The position numbers and the translations under genes were made by a program. The notes below the pieces were generated by a model. The model did not search any database. It was given only the letters and a program-made list of their open reading frames with translations, and was not told where the DNA came from. From contig NZ_CP094357.1 in NCBI RefSeq assembly GCF_014779555.2, forward strand, positions 744,001 through 808,000: a stretch of DNA of 64,000 nt, written 5' to 3'. This stretch comes from Lysobacter capsici (GTDB lineage Bacteria; Pseudomonadota; Gammaproteobacteria; Xanthomonadales; Xanthomonadaceae). Shown one piece after another: positions 1 through 8,927 of the stretch (position 1 is the first letter of the stretch; the number at the start of each line of letters is the position of its first letter).

Positions 1-2
1 CC

Positions 3-1373
3 AATCAACAGCAACTCCATCGCGGCCTGAGCGAGCGCCACATCCGCCTGATGGCGCTGGGCGCGGCGATCGGCGTGGGCCTGTTCCTGGGCTCGGCCAA
101 TGCGATCAAGCTCGCCGGTCCCGGCATCCTGCTGGCCTACCTGCTCGGCGGCGCGGCGATCTTCATCATCATGCGCGCGCTGGGCGAGATGGCCGTGCAC
201 AACCCGGTCGCCGGCTCGTTCAGCCGCTACGCGCGCGATTACCTCGGCCCGCTGTCGGGCTATCTGACCGGCTGGAACTACTGGTTCCTGTGGCTGGTGA
301 CCTGCGTGGCCGAGATCACCGCGGTCGGCATCTACATGCAGATGTGGTTCCCGGATTCGCCGCAGTGGGCGTGGGCGCTGGCCGCGCTGATCGCGATGGG
401 TTCGGTGAACCTGATCACGGTCAAGGCCTACGGCGAGTTCGAATTCTGGTTCGCGATGATCAAGGTCGTGACCATCGTGGTGATGATCCTGGCCGGCCTG
501 GCGATGATCGTGTTCGGCTTCGGCAACAACGGCGTGGCGATCGGCATCAGCAACCTGTGGGCGCACGGCGGGTTCTTCCCCAACGGCGCGCAGGGCGTGC
601 TGATGTCGCTGCAGATGGTGATGTTCGCCTACCTGGGCGTGGAGATGATCGGCCTGACCGCGGGCGAGGCGGCCAATCCGGCCAAGTCGATTCCCGATGC
701 GATCAATTCGGTGTTCTGGCGGATCGTGATCTTCTACGTCGGCGCGCTGTTCGTGATCTTGTCGCTGTACCCGTGGAACGAACTGGGCACCACCGGCAGC
801 CCGTTCGTGATGACCTTCGAGCGCCTGGGCATCCGCGAGGCGGCCGGCATCATCAACTTCGTCGTGCTGACCGCGGCGTTGTCCTCGTGCAACGGCGGCA
901 TCTTCAGCACCGGGCGCATGCTCTACAACCTGGCCCAGCAGAAGCAGGCGCCGGCGTTCTTCGCCCACACCTCGGCCGGAGGCGTGCCGCGCGCCGCGAT
1001 CCTGGTGTCGGCGGTGGCGTTGCTGATCGGCGTGGTGGCGAACTATCTGGCGCCGGCCAAGGTGTTCGTGTGGGTGACTTCGATCGCGACCTTCGGCGCG
1101 ATCTGGACCTGGGGCGTGATCCTGGTCTCGCACATGAAGTTCCGTCAGCGCCTGAGCGCGCAGGACAAGGCGGCGCTGGCGTTCCGCATGCCGATGTACC
1201 CGGTCGCCTCGTGGATCGCGCTGGCGTTCCTGGTGCTGGTGATCGGCCTGATGGCGTATTTCCCGGATACGCGCGTGGCCTTGTACGTCGGGCCGGCGTT
1301 CCTGATCTTGCTGGTGGTGCTGTACTTCGCGACGGGGATCAACAAGCGCGATGGCGCGGTGCCTTCGGCTTGA
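3..1373 (+). CDS. APC-family amino-acid permease (ProY/HutT-like), 5' end outside window
   Basis: Inner-membrane amino-acid:cation symporter of the APC superfamily (AAT family). The frame is open back to base 3 and reads through RGLSERHIRLMALGAAIGVG, which aligns with the N-terminus of enterobacterial ProY/AroP-type permeases. The ATG at 51 is therefore internal and the true start lies upstream of the window. The visible 457 residues carry about twelve hydrophobic segments, the first-helix substrate motif GAAIGVGLFLGSA and the signature GEMAVHNPVAGSFSRYA. Overall resemblance is closest to proline- or histidine-specific permeases, but substrate cannot be fixed from sequence. The stop is followed within 20 bp by a palindromic repeat that may also act as a terminator. 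Confidence 0.9.
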   Translation, partial: NQQQLHRGLSERHIRLMALGAAIGVGLFLGSANAIKLAGPGILLAYLLGGAAIFIIMRALGEMAVHNPVAGSFSRYARDYLGPLSGYLTGWNYWFLWLVTCVAEITAVGIYMQMWFPDSPQWAWALAALIAMGSVNLITVKAYGEFEFWFAMIKVVTIVVMILAGLAMIVFGFGNNGVAIGISNLWAHGGFFPNGAQGVLMSLQMVMFAYLGVEMIGLTAGEAANPAKSIPDAINSVFWRIVIFYVGALFVILSLYPWNELGTTGSPFVMTFERLGIREAAGIINFVVLTAALSSCNGGIFSTGRMLYNLAQQKQAPAFFAHTSAGGVPRAAILVSAVALLIGVVANYLAPAKVFVWVTSIATFGAIWTWGVILVSHMKFRQRLSAQDKAALAFRMPMYPVASWIALAFLVLVIGLMAYFPDTRVALYVGPAFLILLVVLYFATGINKRDGAVPSA

Positions 1374-1390
1374 TCGTCGAGCGTCTAAAA

Positions 1391-1513
1391 GCCCCTCTCC
1401 CGTTTACGGGAGAGGGGTTGGGGTGAGGGAAGCGCGTAGCGCGAACTGTGTGGCTTGTGAATTCGAGCCGGAGCGGCCCTCACCCTAGCCCTCTCCCGTA
1501 AACGGGAGAGGGA
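1391..1513. repeat. Composite inverted repeat (paired CCCTCTCCCG palindromes)
   Basis: Two perfect hairpins, 1392-1417 (12-bp arms, loop TT) and 1489-1512 (11-bp arms), are joined by about 70 bp. The flanking GGTTGGGGTGAGGG and CCCTCACCCTAG sequences make the two halves inverted copies of each other. The same module occurs at 54744-54903, and half-modules at 17916 and 61449, so it is a dispersed REP/BIME-like element. Lying between convergent genes, it can also fold as a bidirectional transcription stop. Confidence 0.85.
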
Positions 1514-1564
1514 ATTCAGCGCGGATCTTGAAGGTTGTACGGTAAGTCTCAGGAACCGTCGCGC

Positions 1565-3250
1565 TTACTCGCCCGCGACCGCCACGCCCTTCACCGGCCC
1601 GCTCGCCTGCAGGCTGCTCGCGGTCTGCGCCAGTTGCAGGAACTCGCCGCGGTAACCGTTGCGATCGTCCCCGCGCGCGCCGCGGGCCAGGCCGATCACC
1701 CCGTTCCAGCCGAAATCCTGGCCGACGTAGGTGCCGCCTCGCAGCAGATCGCCGAAGGCGGCGACCGAGGCGGCGAAACGCAGGCGTTCGCTGGGTTCGC
1801 CGGCGATGTCCTTGCGCAGCAGCGGGGTCTCGATCAGGCGGCTGTCGTTCTCGCCCGGACGCTTGTAGCGCAGCCGCAGCAAGGCCAGTTCGCCGCTCTT
1901 GGCATCGCCGGCCGCGGCCCGCGGCGCTTTCGCATCGGCCGCCGCCTCGCTGCCCTTGCCGTAACGCAGCGGATCGACCGACTCGCCGCCGGAACCGACC
2001 AAGGTCACCTCGTACAACGCGGTGACGTCGTGGCCGGCGCCGATCTCGCCGGCGTCGACCTTGTCGTTGTTGAAATCCTCGCGCTTGAGCATGCGGTTTT
2101 CGTAACCGATCAGGCGGTACTCGGCGACCACGGCCGGGTTGAACTCGACCTGCACCTTGACGTCGCCGGCGATGGTCAGCAGGGTCGAACCCAGTTCCTC
2201 GACCAGCACCTTGCGCGCTTCCAGCGCGCTGTCGATGTAGGCGTGGTTGCCGTTGCCGACATCGGCCAGTTGCTCGGCCATCGCATCGTTGTAGTTGCCG
2301 GTGCCGAAGCCCAGCGTGCTCAGCGCGATGCCGCTCTTGCGCTGGTCGGCGACCAGGGTTTCCAGCGCCTCCTGATTGGCGGTGCCGACGTTGAAGTCGC
2401 CGTCGGTCGCCAGCAGCACGCGGTTGATGCCGCCGTCGACGAAGGCCTGGCGCGCGACGGCGTAGGCGAGCTGGATGCCTTCGCCGCCGTTGGTCGAACC
2501 GCCGGCCGCCAGGTTGTCGAGCGCGGCGAGGATTTCGCCGCCGCGGTCGCCCGGGGTCGGCGGCAGCACCAGCCCGGCCGAGCCGGCGTAGGCCACGATC
2601 GAGATCCGGTCCTTCGCGCGCAGTTGCGGCACCAGTTGCGCGAACGCCTTCTTCAGCAGCGGCAGCTTGTCGGGTTCGTCCATCGAACCGGAGGTGTCGA
2701 TCAACAGCACCAGGTTGGCCGGCGGCAGTTCGGCCTTGTCGACGTCATAGCCCTGGATGCCGATCTGCATCAGCACGTGCTTGGCGTTCCACGGCGCCGG
2801 CGCCAGCTCGGTAGTGACCTGGAACGGGGTGTCCTTGGACGCCGGCTTGGGATAGCCGTAGTCGAAGTAGTTGAGCAGCTCCTCGACCCGCACCGCGTCC
2901 TTCGGCGGCAGTTCGCCGGCGGCGAGCATGCGCCGCACGTTGGCGTAGCTGCCGGTGTCGACGTCGATGGAGAAGGTCGAAACCGGTTGTTCGGCGACGC
3001 GGTGGATCGGGTTGGCGGCGATCTTCTCGTAGTTTTCGGTGTTGGCCGCGACGGGGGCTTCCTGCAGGAAATAGGTTTTGCTTTCCATGGCCGGCACGGG
3101 CGCCGACATGGCGACCGATTCGGCTTGATCCATGGCCGGCGCATCGGCGCGGTCGACTTTCTTGCCGCAGCCGGCGACAGCCAGGACGACGGCGATGCCG
3201 AGCGCGAGCGCGGCGACAGGGGCGGTACGGGGAGTGGCGCGCAGCAACAT
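1565..3250 (-). CDS. VWA-domain lipoprotein (YfbK-like)
   Basis: Predicted lipoprotein of 561 residues with a von Willebrand factor A domain. The chosen ATG at 3250 has GGAGGATCACC directly upstream, and the protein then begins with a type II signal peptide ending in LAVAGC. The longer open frame, up to 3355, has no comparable ribosome site. A conserved N-terminal region around residues 90-190 (typical of the YfbK group) precedes the VWA domain, whose metal site motif DTSGSMDEP is intact near residue 210. A DUF3520-like C-terminal part follows. Family members are envelope proteins of unclear role, probably adhesion or complex assembly. It converges with the permease gene and diverges from the TPR gene at 3464. 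Confidence 0.88.
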   Translation of the reverse strand: MLLRATPRTAPVAALALGIAVVLAVAGCGKKVDRADAPAMDQAESVAMSAPVPAMESKTYFLQEAPVAANTENYEKIAANPIHRVAEQPVSTFSIDVDTGSYANVRRMLAAGELPPKDAVRVEELLNYFDYGYPKPASKDTPFQVTTELAPAPWNAKHVLMQIGIQGYDVDKAELPPANLVLLIDTSGSMDEPDKLPLLKKAFAQLVPQLRAKDRISIVAYAGSAGLVLPPTPGDRGGEILAALDNLAAGGSTNGGEGIQLAYAVARQAFVDGGINRVLLATDGDFNVGTANQEALETLVADQRKSGIALSTLGFGTGNYNDAMAEQLADVGNGNHAYIDSALEARKVLVEELGSTLLTIAGDVKVQVEFNPAVVAEYRLIGYENRMLKREDFNNDKVDAGEIGAGHDVTALYEVTLVGSGGESVDPLRYGKGSEAAADAKAPRAAAGDAKSGELALLRLRYKRPGENDSRLIETPLLRKDIAGEPSERLRFAASVAAFGDLLRGGTYVGQDFGWNGVIGLARGARGDDRNGYRGEFLQLAQTASSLQASGPVKGVAVAGE

Positions 3251-3463
3251 GGTGATCCTCCAATGATCGGGTTGTGCGACTTGAGAACGCCGGCCGGGGC
3301 CCGACGGGGTTGGACCGTCGGAAATTCCTTGGCGAGGCGAGCGCAACATAAGCAAGCGCGTCTTCGCTTTTCGTTATGACGAGCGTCGTTTTTCGTTGGC
3401 CCCGGCTGGGGCACAATGCCCGGCCATGAAACGGCGCGCGCCGGGGAGGCGCGGCAGTCACGC

Positions 3464-3943
3464 ATGATCGACGAGCGGCTCGACACTGCGACCTTGTTGC
3501 GCCACGCGCTGGACGCCATCCAGGGCGCGCGCGACGTCGAGGCCGTGCGCCTGCTCAAGACCGTGCTCGAACGCGAGCCCGACAACCTGCACGCGCAGTA
3601 CCTGCTGGCGATCCAGCACGCCCAGCTCGGCCTGTTCGAGCGCGCCGAGGAGCGCCTGCGCGCGCTGTTGACGGTGGTGCCGGAGTTCGTGGTCGCGCGC
3701 TTCCAGCTGGCCCAGTTGCTGGTGATGCGCGGCACCGCCAAGGACGCGCGCGAGTGGCTGCAGCCGGTGCTGGTCCAGGCCGATCCGCTCGGCGCTTACG
3801 CGCGCGGCCTGCTCGCCGCGGCCGAGGGCGACCGCGACTGCGCGACGATCGAGGCGGCCTTGCGCCTGCCGCAGCCGGTGCCGGTGCTGGCCGAGGATAT
3901 GCGCCGCTTGTGCGGGCAGTTGCGCGACAGCGCGGCGGCATGA
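3464..3943 (+). CDS. Tetratricopeptide-repeat protein
   Basis: Small protein of about 159 residues made of TPR-like helical pairs (for example LLKTVLEREPDNLHAQYLLA and the following LGLFERAEERL unit), probably a protein-interaction module. There is no signal peptide from this start. I chose ATG 3464 because GGGGAGG lies upstream, although somewhat far; an in-frame ATG at 3416 would add 16 residues but sits in GCACAATG, which looks more like a -10 element. The gene is divergent from the VWA lipoprotein. Nothing points to a specific partner. Confidence 0.7.
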   Translation: MIDERLDTATLLRHALDAIQGARDVEAVRLLKTVLEREPDNLHAQYLLAIQHAQLGLFERAEERLRALLTVVPEFVVARFQLAQLLVMRGTAKDAREWLQPVLVQADPLGAYARGLLAAAEGDRDCATIEAALRLPQPVPVLAEDMRRLCGQLRDSAAA

Positions 3944-4153
3944 GTTCGCAGGGTCCGGGCGAACCGGATCGGGGCTGAGGTTCTTCCCTCAACGCGGCTT
4001 GTTGCCACGCCGGCCGTGTGGGTGCCCGCGGACCCTCGACGCTCCGGTGCGAGCATCGGCATCCATCGCCTGCAACGGCGCGGTCGCTGAATCTCCATGG
4101 ACGGGGCTTCAGCCCCGACGCGCGTCGTCAAGTCGCCGTGGCGAGGGCGGCGC

Positions 4154-4414
4154 TTACTTGCTGTCGGCGTCCGGCGCCGGCGACAGATACCAGGCTTCGA
4201 CCTGGCCCTTGTGCTTCATGGTCATGGCATTGCCGCGACGGTCGAGCGACTTACCGACCGGCAACCGCACCCAGCCTTCGCTGATGCAGTATTCCTCGAC
4301 GTTGGTGCGCTCCACGCCGTTGAAGCGGATGCCGATGCCGCGTTCGACCACGGACGGATCGAAGAACGGGCTGCGGGGATCGTTGGAGACGCGGTCGGGC
4401 GGGGTATCGGTCAT
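4154..4414 (-). CDS. DUF3297 family protein
   Basis: Short soluble protein of 86 residues. The sequence MTDTPPDRVSNDPRSPFFD followed by GIGIRFNGVERTNVEEYC matches the DUF3297 family, proteins of about 80 residues common in proteobacteria and without known function. The ATG at 4414 fits the family N-terminus; the much longer open frame extending to 6805 is antisense shadow of the next two genes. No operon partner: both neighbours are on the other strand. The ribosome site is weak. Confidence 0.8.
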   Translation of the reverse strand: MTDTPPDRVSNDPRSPFFDPSVVERGIGIRFNGVERTNVEEYCISEGWVRLPVGKSLDRRGNAMTMKHKGQVEAWYLSPAPDADSK

Positions 4415-4627
4415 GACGGGACTCTTGAGGCGGACGTACGAAAGGGCCGCGGGCGCGACAGCGGCCGGGCGGCGCCTAGGATACGCGCGCGCGGCGGCGC
4501 GGCCCAGTCCGGGCGGCCTCGGGCCGGCTCGCGGACGAGCGTGGAATCCGTGGGATTCGCCCGGTCGCATCGACACCGGCCGGCGACGGCAGCAGAATCC
4601 GGCCATCGCCCGCGCCCGGAGTCGCCG

Positions 4628-5338
4628 ATGAATTACCTGGGCTTGACCTTGCTCGCGGCCGCACTGTGGCTGTCGCCGACGGCGCGCGCGCAGGACGTCG
4701 ACGGCGGCCGTTTCCACGTCGCCGGATTCGGCCGCGTCGCCTATCAGCCGGACCTGTTCGAACTGTCGTTTGCGGTGGTCAGCGACGCCGCCGATGCGCG
4801 CGCCGCCCTGCAACGGCATCAGCCCGTCGTGGCCGCGGTGCGGCGGGTGCTGCAGACGCACCGTGGCGAGCTGAGCGAACTGTCGGTCGACGCGCCGCGC
4901 CTGACCACGCGCGACGGCGGCGAGGGCGCGGCGGGCTATCGCTACTCGACCCGCTTCGTGCTGCGGGTGCGCGGCGACGATGCGCTGGCGCTGTTGCAGC
5001 AACAACTCAGCCAGGCCGGGGTCGGCGAATTCGAAAGCTTGCGTCCCTTGTCCGATCGCCTGCCCGAGTACGGCGACCAGGCGCGTCGCCTGGCCTTGCA
5101 GGATGCCAGGCGCAAGGCCGCGGTGATCGCCGCCGAACTGGGCTGGACCCTGGACGCGGCCACCGCGGTGAAGTTCGAGGACGATCGGCCGTGGTGGACG
5201 CCGCAGACGCCGACCGCGCGGCAGTACGGCGCGCGCGCCTACGACTATGCGGCCGAGGCGCCGGCGCAGACCGGCGAGGTGACCGCGCAGGTGGACGTGG
5301 AGTATCGGTATTCGCGCTCGGGTGGCGGGGTGCGTTGA
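4628..5338 (+). CDS. SIMPL (DUF541) domain exported protein
   Basis: Exported protein of 236 residues. It starts with a Sec signal peptide cleaved after ARA (about residue 21), followed by a SIMPL/DUF541 domain: FHVAGFGRVAYQPDLFELSF is the typical first strand pair, and DARRKAAVIAAELGWTLDAA is the conserved helix near residue 165. SIMPL proteins are periplasmic or outer-membrane associated; some resemble oxidative-stress defence protein YggE. GGAG lies 7 bp upstream of the ATG. The gene stands alone between DUF3297 (opposite strand) and the lactonase. Confidence 0.85.
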   Translation: MNYLGLTLLAAALWLSPTARAQDVDGGRFHVAGFGRVAYQPDLFELSFAVVSDAADARAALQRHQPVVAAVRRVLQTHRGELSELSVDAPRLTTRDGGEGAAGYRYSTRFVLRVRGDDALALLQQQLSQAGVGEFESLRPLSDRLPEYGDQARRLALQDARRKAAVIAAELGWTLDAATAVKFEDDRPWWTPQTPTARQYGARAYDYAAEAPAQTGEVTAQVDVEYRYSRSGGGVR

Positions 5339-5581
5339 TGCGGCGGTGCTTGCGGCGCCGGTCGTTGCGGCCGTCGTCGCATGCGCGCTGTCTGTCTTGA
5401 GTTGCGGTCGTCGTGATCGGCGCGCAGCGCACCGGGGCTCGAGCTTCGGCGCGCTTCGCTTCAATCGCGACAATCCCACATTCGCCCGACCCGACAACCG
5501 CGCAGTTTCATCCCGAGCGGCTTGGCTATTTGGGTGATGTGATCCAGGATCGACCCTCGCGCCGCCGCGCCGGAGAACCCG

Positions 5582-6766
5582 ATGAACCCGCGATCCATCC
5601 TGCTTGCCTGGAGTGTGCTCATGACCTCGATCCTTGCCGGCGCCGATGCCGCGCCACGCACCGCCGAGGGATCGGCCGAACTCCTGGTCGGTTGCTACAC
5701 CGGCGCGAGCTGCAAGGGCATCGGCCGTTATCGCTTCGACCTTGCGAGCGGGCAGATCCAGGCGCAGCTGTTGGAAGTGATCGAAACCGACAATCCGTCG
5801 TGGGTGACGTTGTCGGCGGATGGACGCCAGCTGTTCGCGGTCAACGAGAACGGCCCGGCCTCGGCCGATCCGGTCGGACGCGCGAGCAGTTTCGCGCTCG
5901 CGCGCGGGCCGGCGGCGTCGCGTCGGCTGTCGCAGGCCAACAGCCTCGGCGACGACCCCGCGCATGCCTCGGTCAGCCGCGACGGCCGTTACCTGTTCGT
6001 CGCCAATTACTCCGGCGCGCAATCGCCCGGCGGGACGTTGGCGGTGTTGCCGATCGATCGCGAAGGCCGCTTGCAACCCGGCGTACAAGTACTGAGCCAT
6101 CGCGCCAGCCTGGCCGACCGCGAACGCCAGCTCGGGCCGCACGTGCATGCGGTCGTGCCCGCGCCCGACGGCCGCTACGTGCTGGCCGCCGATCTGGGCG
6201 CCGACAAGGTCTATGTGTACCGCTACGATCCGGCCCGCAGCGCCGAACGGCCGTTGCTCGCCGCGGCGACCGCGTCGGTGGACCTGCCGCCCGCCAGCGG
6301 CCCGCGTCACCTGCTGTTCGACGTTGCCGGGAAGCACGTGTATCTGACTCTGGAAATGACCGGCGAGTTGGTCGTGTTCGATTACGACGACGGCCGCTTG
6401 CACCCGGTGCAGACCGTGGCGATGGACCCGGGCCGGCGCGACGGCAACGCCGCCGCGGCCCTGCACCTGTCGGGCGACGGCCGTTTTCTGTATGCGAGCA
6501 ACCGCGGCGAGGACAACCACATCGCGGTGTACGCGGTCGACGCCGCCAATGGAACGCTCACCGCCATGCAGCGCCGCAGCACCGAAGGCCGGGGCCCGCG
6601 CGAGTTCGCGCTGTCGCCCGACGGCCGGCACGTGGTGGTGGCCAATCAGCACAGCAATACGCTGGTGGTGATCGAGCGCGACCCGCGCAGCGGGCGGTTG
6701 GGCGATACGGTGCAGACGATGGAGGCGGTGTCGCCTTCGGATGTGAAATTTGTGTCGGTGGAGTGA
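5582..6766 (+). CDS. Exported lactonase family beta-propeller (Pgl-like)
   Basis: Protein of 394 residues with an N-terminal signal peptide (cleavage near ADAA, residue 24) and a seven-bladed propeller of the PF10282 lactonase family, to which E. coli 6-phosphogluconolactonase Pgl belongs. Blade motifs recur as LSADGRQLFAVNE, VSRDGRYLFVANY, PDGRYVLAADLG, GDGRFLYASNRG and SPDGRHVVVANQHSNT. The signal peptide argues for a periplasmic or secreted enzyme acting on an external lactone rather than the cytoplasmic pentose-phosphate enzyme; the substrate is unknown. GGAGAA precedes the ATG. Its 3' end runs into the repeat cluster. Confidence 0.88.
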   Translation: MNPRSILLAWSVLMTSILAGADAAPRTAEGSAELLVGCYTGASCKGIGRYRFDLASGQIQAQLLEVIETDNPSWVTLSADGRQLFAVNENGPASADPVGRASSFALARGPAASRRLSQANSLGDDPAHASVSRDGRYLFVANYSGAQSPGGTLAVLPIDREGRLQPGVQVLSHRASLADRERQLGPHVHAVVPAPDGRYVLAADLGADKVYVYRYDPARSAERPLLAAATASVDLPPASGPRHLLFDVAGKHVYLTLEMTGELVVFDYDDGRLHPVQTVAMDPGRRDGNAAAALHLSGDGRFLYASNRGEDNHIAVYAVDAANGTLTAMQRRSTEGRGPREFALSPDGRHVVVANQHSNTLVVIERDPRSGRLGDTVQTMEAVSPSDVKFVSVE

Positions 6767-6828
6767 GGCGTCATCGGATCGGTTGAACCGCAATCGCAAT
6801 CGCAATCTCGACCTCGACCTCTGAGCCC

Positions 6829-7371
6829 GTCATCCCCGCGAAGGCGGGGATCCAGAGCCTTCAGCGACATCTTTCCAGATCGCCATCTCGCGGAGCCTTC
6901 AGCGCCATCCCACCAGAACGTCATTCCCGCGAACGCGGGCTCCGCTTTACTTCGGCGCAGCCGAACATCCAGTGACTTTGTCCTCGCAAGACTTCAAGCG
7001 TTCCCGCGCGAAAGGCCCTGGATGTTCGGCTACGCCGAAGTGAAGCGGAGCCCGCGTTCGCGGGAATGACGGTAGGAGAGCGGCGCGCAAGCGTGCTGTT
7101 TCGTCTGGATTCGGATTTGGACTCAGCACGGCGCCAGGGCCATCTCCCGGACCGCCATCCCGCGGAGTCTTAAGCGTCATCCCACCAGACCGTCATCCCC
7201 GCAAAGGCGGGGATCCAGAGCCTTCAGCGTCATCTCTCAATACCGTCATTCCCGCGAACGCGGGAATCCAGCGACTTTCCTCCCAAAACTTCAAGCGTTC
7301 TCGCACGAAAGGCCCTGGATGTTCGGCTGCGCCGAAGTAAAGCGGAGCCCGCGTTCGCGGGAATGACGGTA
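6829..7371. repeat. Cluster of dispersed palindromic repeats (GTCATTCCCGCGAACGCGGG type)
   Basis: The gap 6767-7624 holds no convincing gene but at least six copies of a REP-like unit, near 6829, 6919, 7018, 7190, 7246 and 7317. Each has a CCCGCGAACGCGGG or CCCCGCNAAGGCGGGG hairpin followed by ATCCAGAG or an inverted CTGGATG extension. Copies at 6919/7018 and 7246/7317 are inverted pairs that also include a TTCGGCTGCGCCGAAGT inner palindrome. Open frames here (such as 6947-7180 minus) are repeat translations, not genes. The last stretch, 7372-7624, is mostly featureless up to the ribosome site of the reductase gene. Confidence 0.88.
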
Positions 7372-7624
7372 ACGAGTGGCGCGCGAGCATGTAGTTCGTG
7401 TTTGGACTCAGTGAAGGCCCGGCCGTCCCCCGGATCGCCATTCCTACCTTCGCGACAATGACGGTAGGTAGATGCGTAATGGTTTGACCGACACGCATCC
7501 AGCGCATTTCAACCCGCCCCACCGATCCGGCACCCCATCCCAAAACGCACCATCCCACCCATCCCCTTGAGCCCCCGCACCCATTGGCGTGCAATGCCCG
7601 TCTGTCCCCCATCAGGAGTGCGGC

Positions 7625-8653
7625 ATGGAACATCGTTTTCTGGGCGCGTCCGGTCTGCGCGTGCCGGTGCTGAGTTTCGGCACCGGTACCTTCGGCGGCG
7701 AAGGCGACTTCTTCAAGGCCTGGGGCCAGACCGACGTCGCCGGCGCGCGGCGCCTGCTCGACATCGCGCTGGAGGCCGGGGTCAACCTGTTCGACAGCGC
7801 CGACATCTATTCCAAGGGCGCGGCCGAGTCCATCCTCGGCGAAGCGATCAAGGGCCGCCCGCGCGACAGCCTGCTGATCTCGACCAAGGCCACCTTCCGC
7901 TTCGGCGACGGCGAGAACGAAGTCGGCTCTTCGCGCCATCATCTGATCCGTTCGATCGACGCCGCGCTCAAGCGTCTGGGCACCGACTACATCGACCTGT
8001 TCCAGTTGCACGGCTTCGACGCGCGCACGCCGATCGAGGAAACCCTGTCCACGCTCGACGATCTGGTCCGCGCCGGCAAGCTGCGCTACCTGGGCGTGTC
8101 GAATTTCTCCGGCTGGCATCTGATGAAATCGCTCGCGATCGCCGAGCGTCACGGCTGGTCGCGCTACGTCGCCCATCAGGCGTATTACTCGCTGATCGGC
8201 CGCGATTACGAATGGGAGCTGATGCCGCTCGGCCTGGATCAGGGCGTCGGCGCGGTGGTGTGGAGCCCGCTGGGCTGGGGCCGACTGACCGGCAAGATCC
8301 GCCGCGGCCAGCCGCTGCCGGACAACAGCCGCCTGCACGTCACCGCCGACATGGGGCCGCCGGTGCAGGACGAGTATGTCTACCGCGTGGTCGACGCGCT
8401 CGACGAGATCGCCGCGGAAACCGGCAAGACCGTGCCGCAGATCGCGCTGAACTGGCTGTTGCAGCGGCCGACCGTGGCGACCGTGGTGATCGGCGCGCGC
8501 AACGAGGAGCAGCTCAAGCAGAACCTCGGCGCGGTGGGCTGGAATCTCACGCCCGAGCAGGTCGCCCGACTCGATGCGGCCAGCGCGACGGCGAAGGCGT
8601 ATCCGTATTGGCATCAGGCCGGGTTCGGCGAGCGCAATCCTTCGCCTGTCTGA
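7625..8653 (+). CDS. Aldo/keto reductase
   Basis: NADPH-dependent oxidoreductase of the AKR superfamily, 342 residues. The catalytic tetrad is visible as D57 and Y62 (FDSADIYSKG), K88 (ISTKAT) and H129 (FQLHGFD); the C-terminal cofactor segment reads TVVIGARNEEQLKQNLGA. Length and sequence match the YajO/Tas-type, voltage-channel-beta-like branch, acting on aldehydes or ketones in the cytoplasm. The ATG at 7625 has AGGAGT 6 bp upstream. Single gene, no obvious operon; substrate not predictable. Confidence 0.93.
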   Translation: MEHRFLGASGLRVPVLSFGTGTFGGEGDFFKAWGQTDVAGARRLLDIALEAGVNLFDSADIYSKGAAESILGEAIKGRPRDSLLISTKATFRFGDGENEVGSSRHHLIRSIDAALKRLGTDYIDLFQLHGFDARTPIEETLSTLDDLVRAGKLRYLGVSNFSGWHLMKSLAIAERHGWSRYVAHQAYYSLIGRDYEWELMPLGLDQGVGAVVWSPLGWGRLTGKIRRGQPLPDNSRLHVTADMGPPVQDEYVYRVVDALDEIAAETGKTVPQIALNWLLQRPTVATVVIGARNEEQLKQNLGAVGWNLTPEQVARLDAASATAKAYPYWHQAGFGERNPSPV

Positions 8654-8927
8654 TCGCGCAATAGTGGCTGCGGGAATGTTCGCTGCGCGGCGATCCCGGA
8701 CGAGCGCGTCGGGCTGAAGCCCGCCCGCAACGGGCTTGGTCAGCTGCGTCGAGGGTGGTGGGAACACGGCGTCGGGCCGGATGCGCTCCAGTGGGATCGG
8801 CGCGCACGCGCAAGCGGTTTTGACGCCGTTACCCGAGCGCGTCGACACTGTGCGTCCTGTCGGATCAAGGATGACCCATGCCGCGCCGCCCACCCGCGCT
8901 GTGTCGACGCCACACCGGTTCGTCCGC

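Noticed and set aside
1535-3379. 614-residue open frame on the plus strand
   Set aside because: Antisense to the VWA lipoprotein, which has a lipobox, ribosome site and recognisable domain.
6947-7180. 77-residue ORF with PRTRAPLHFG motif
   Set aside because: Encoded by REP-like repeats; such frames recur wherever the repeat does.
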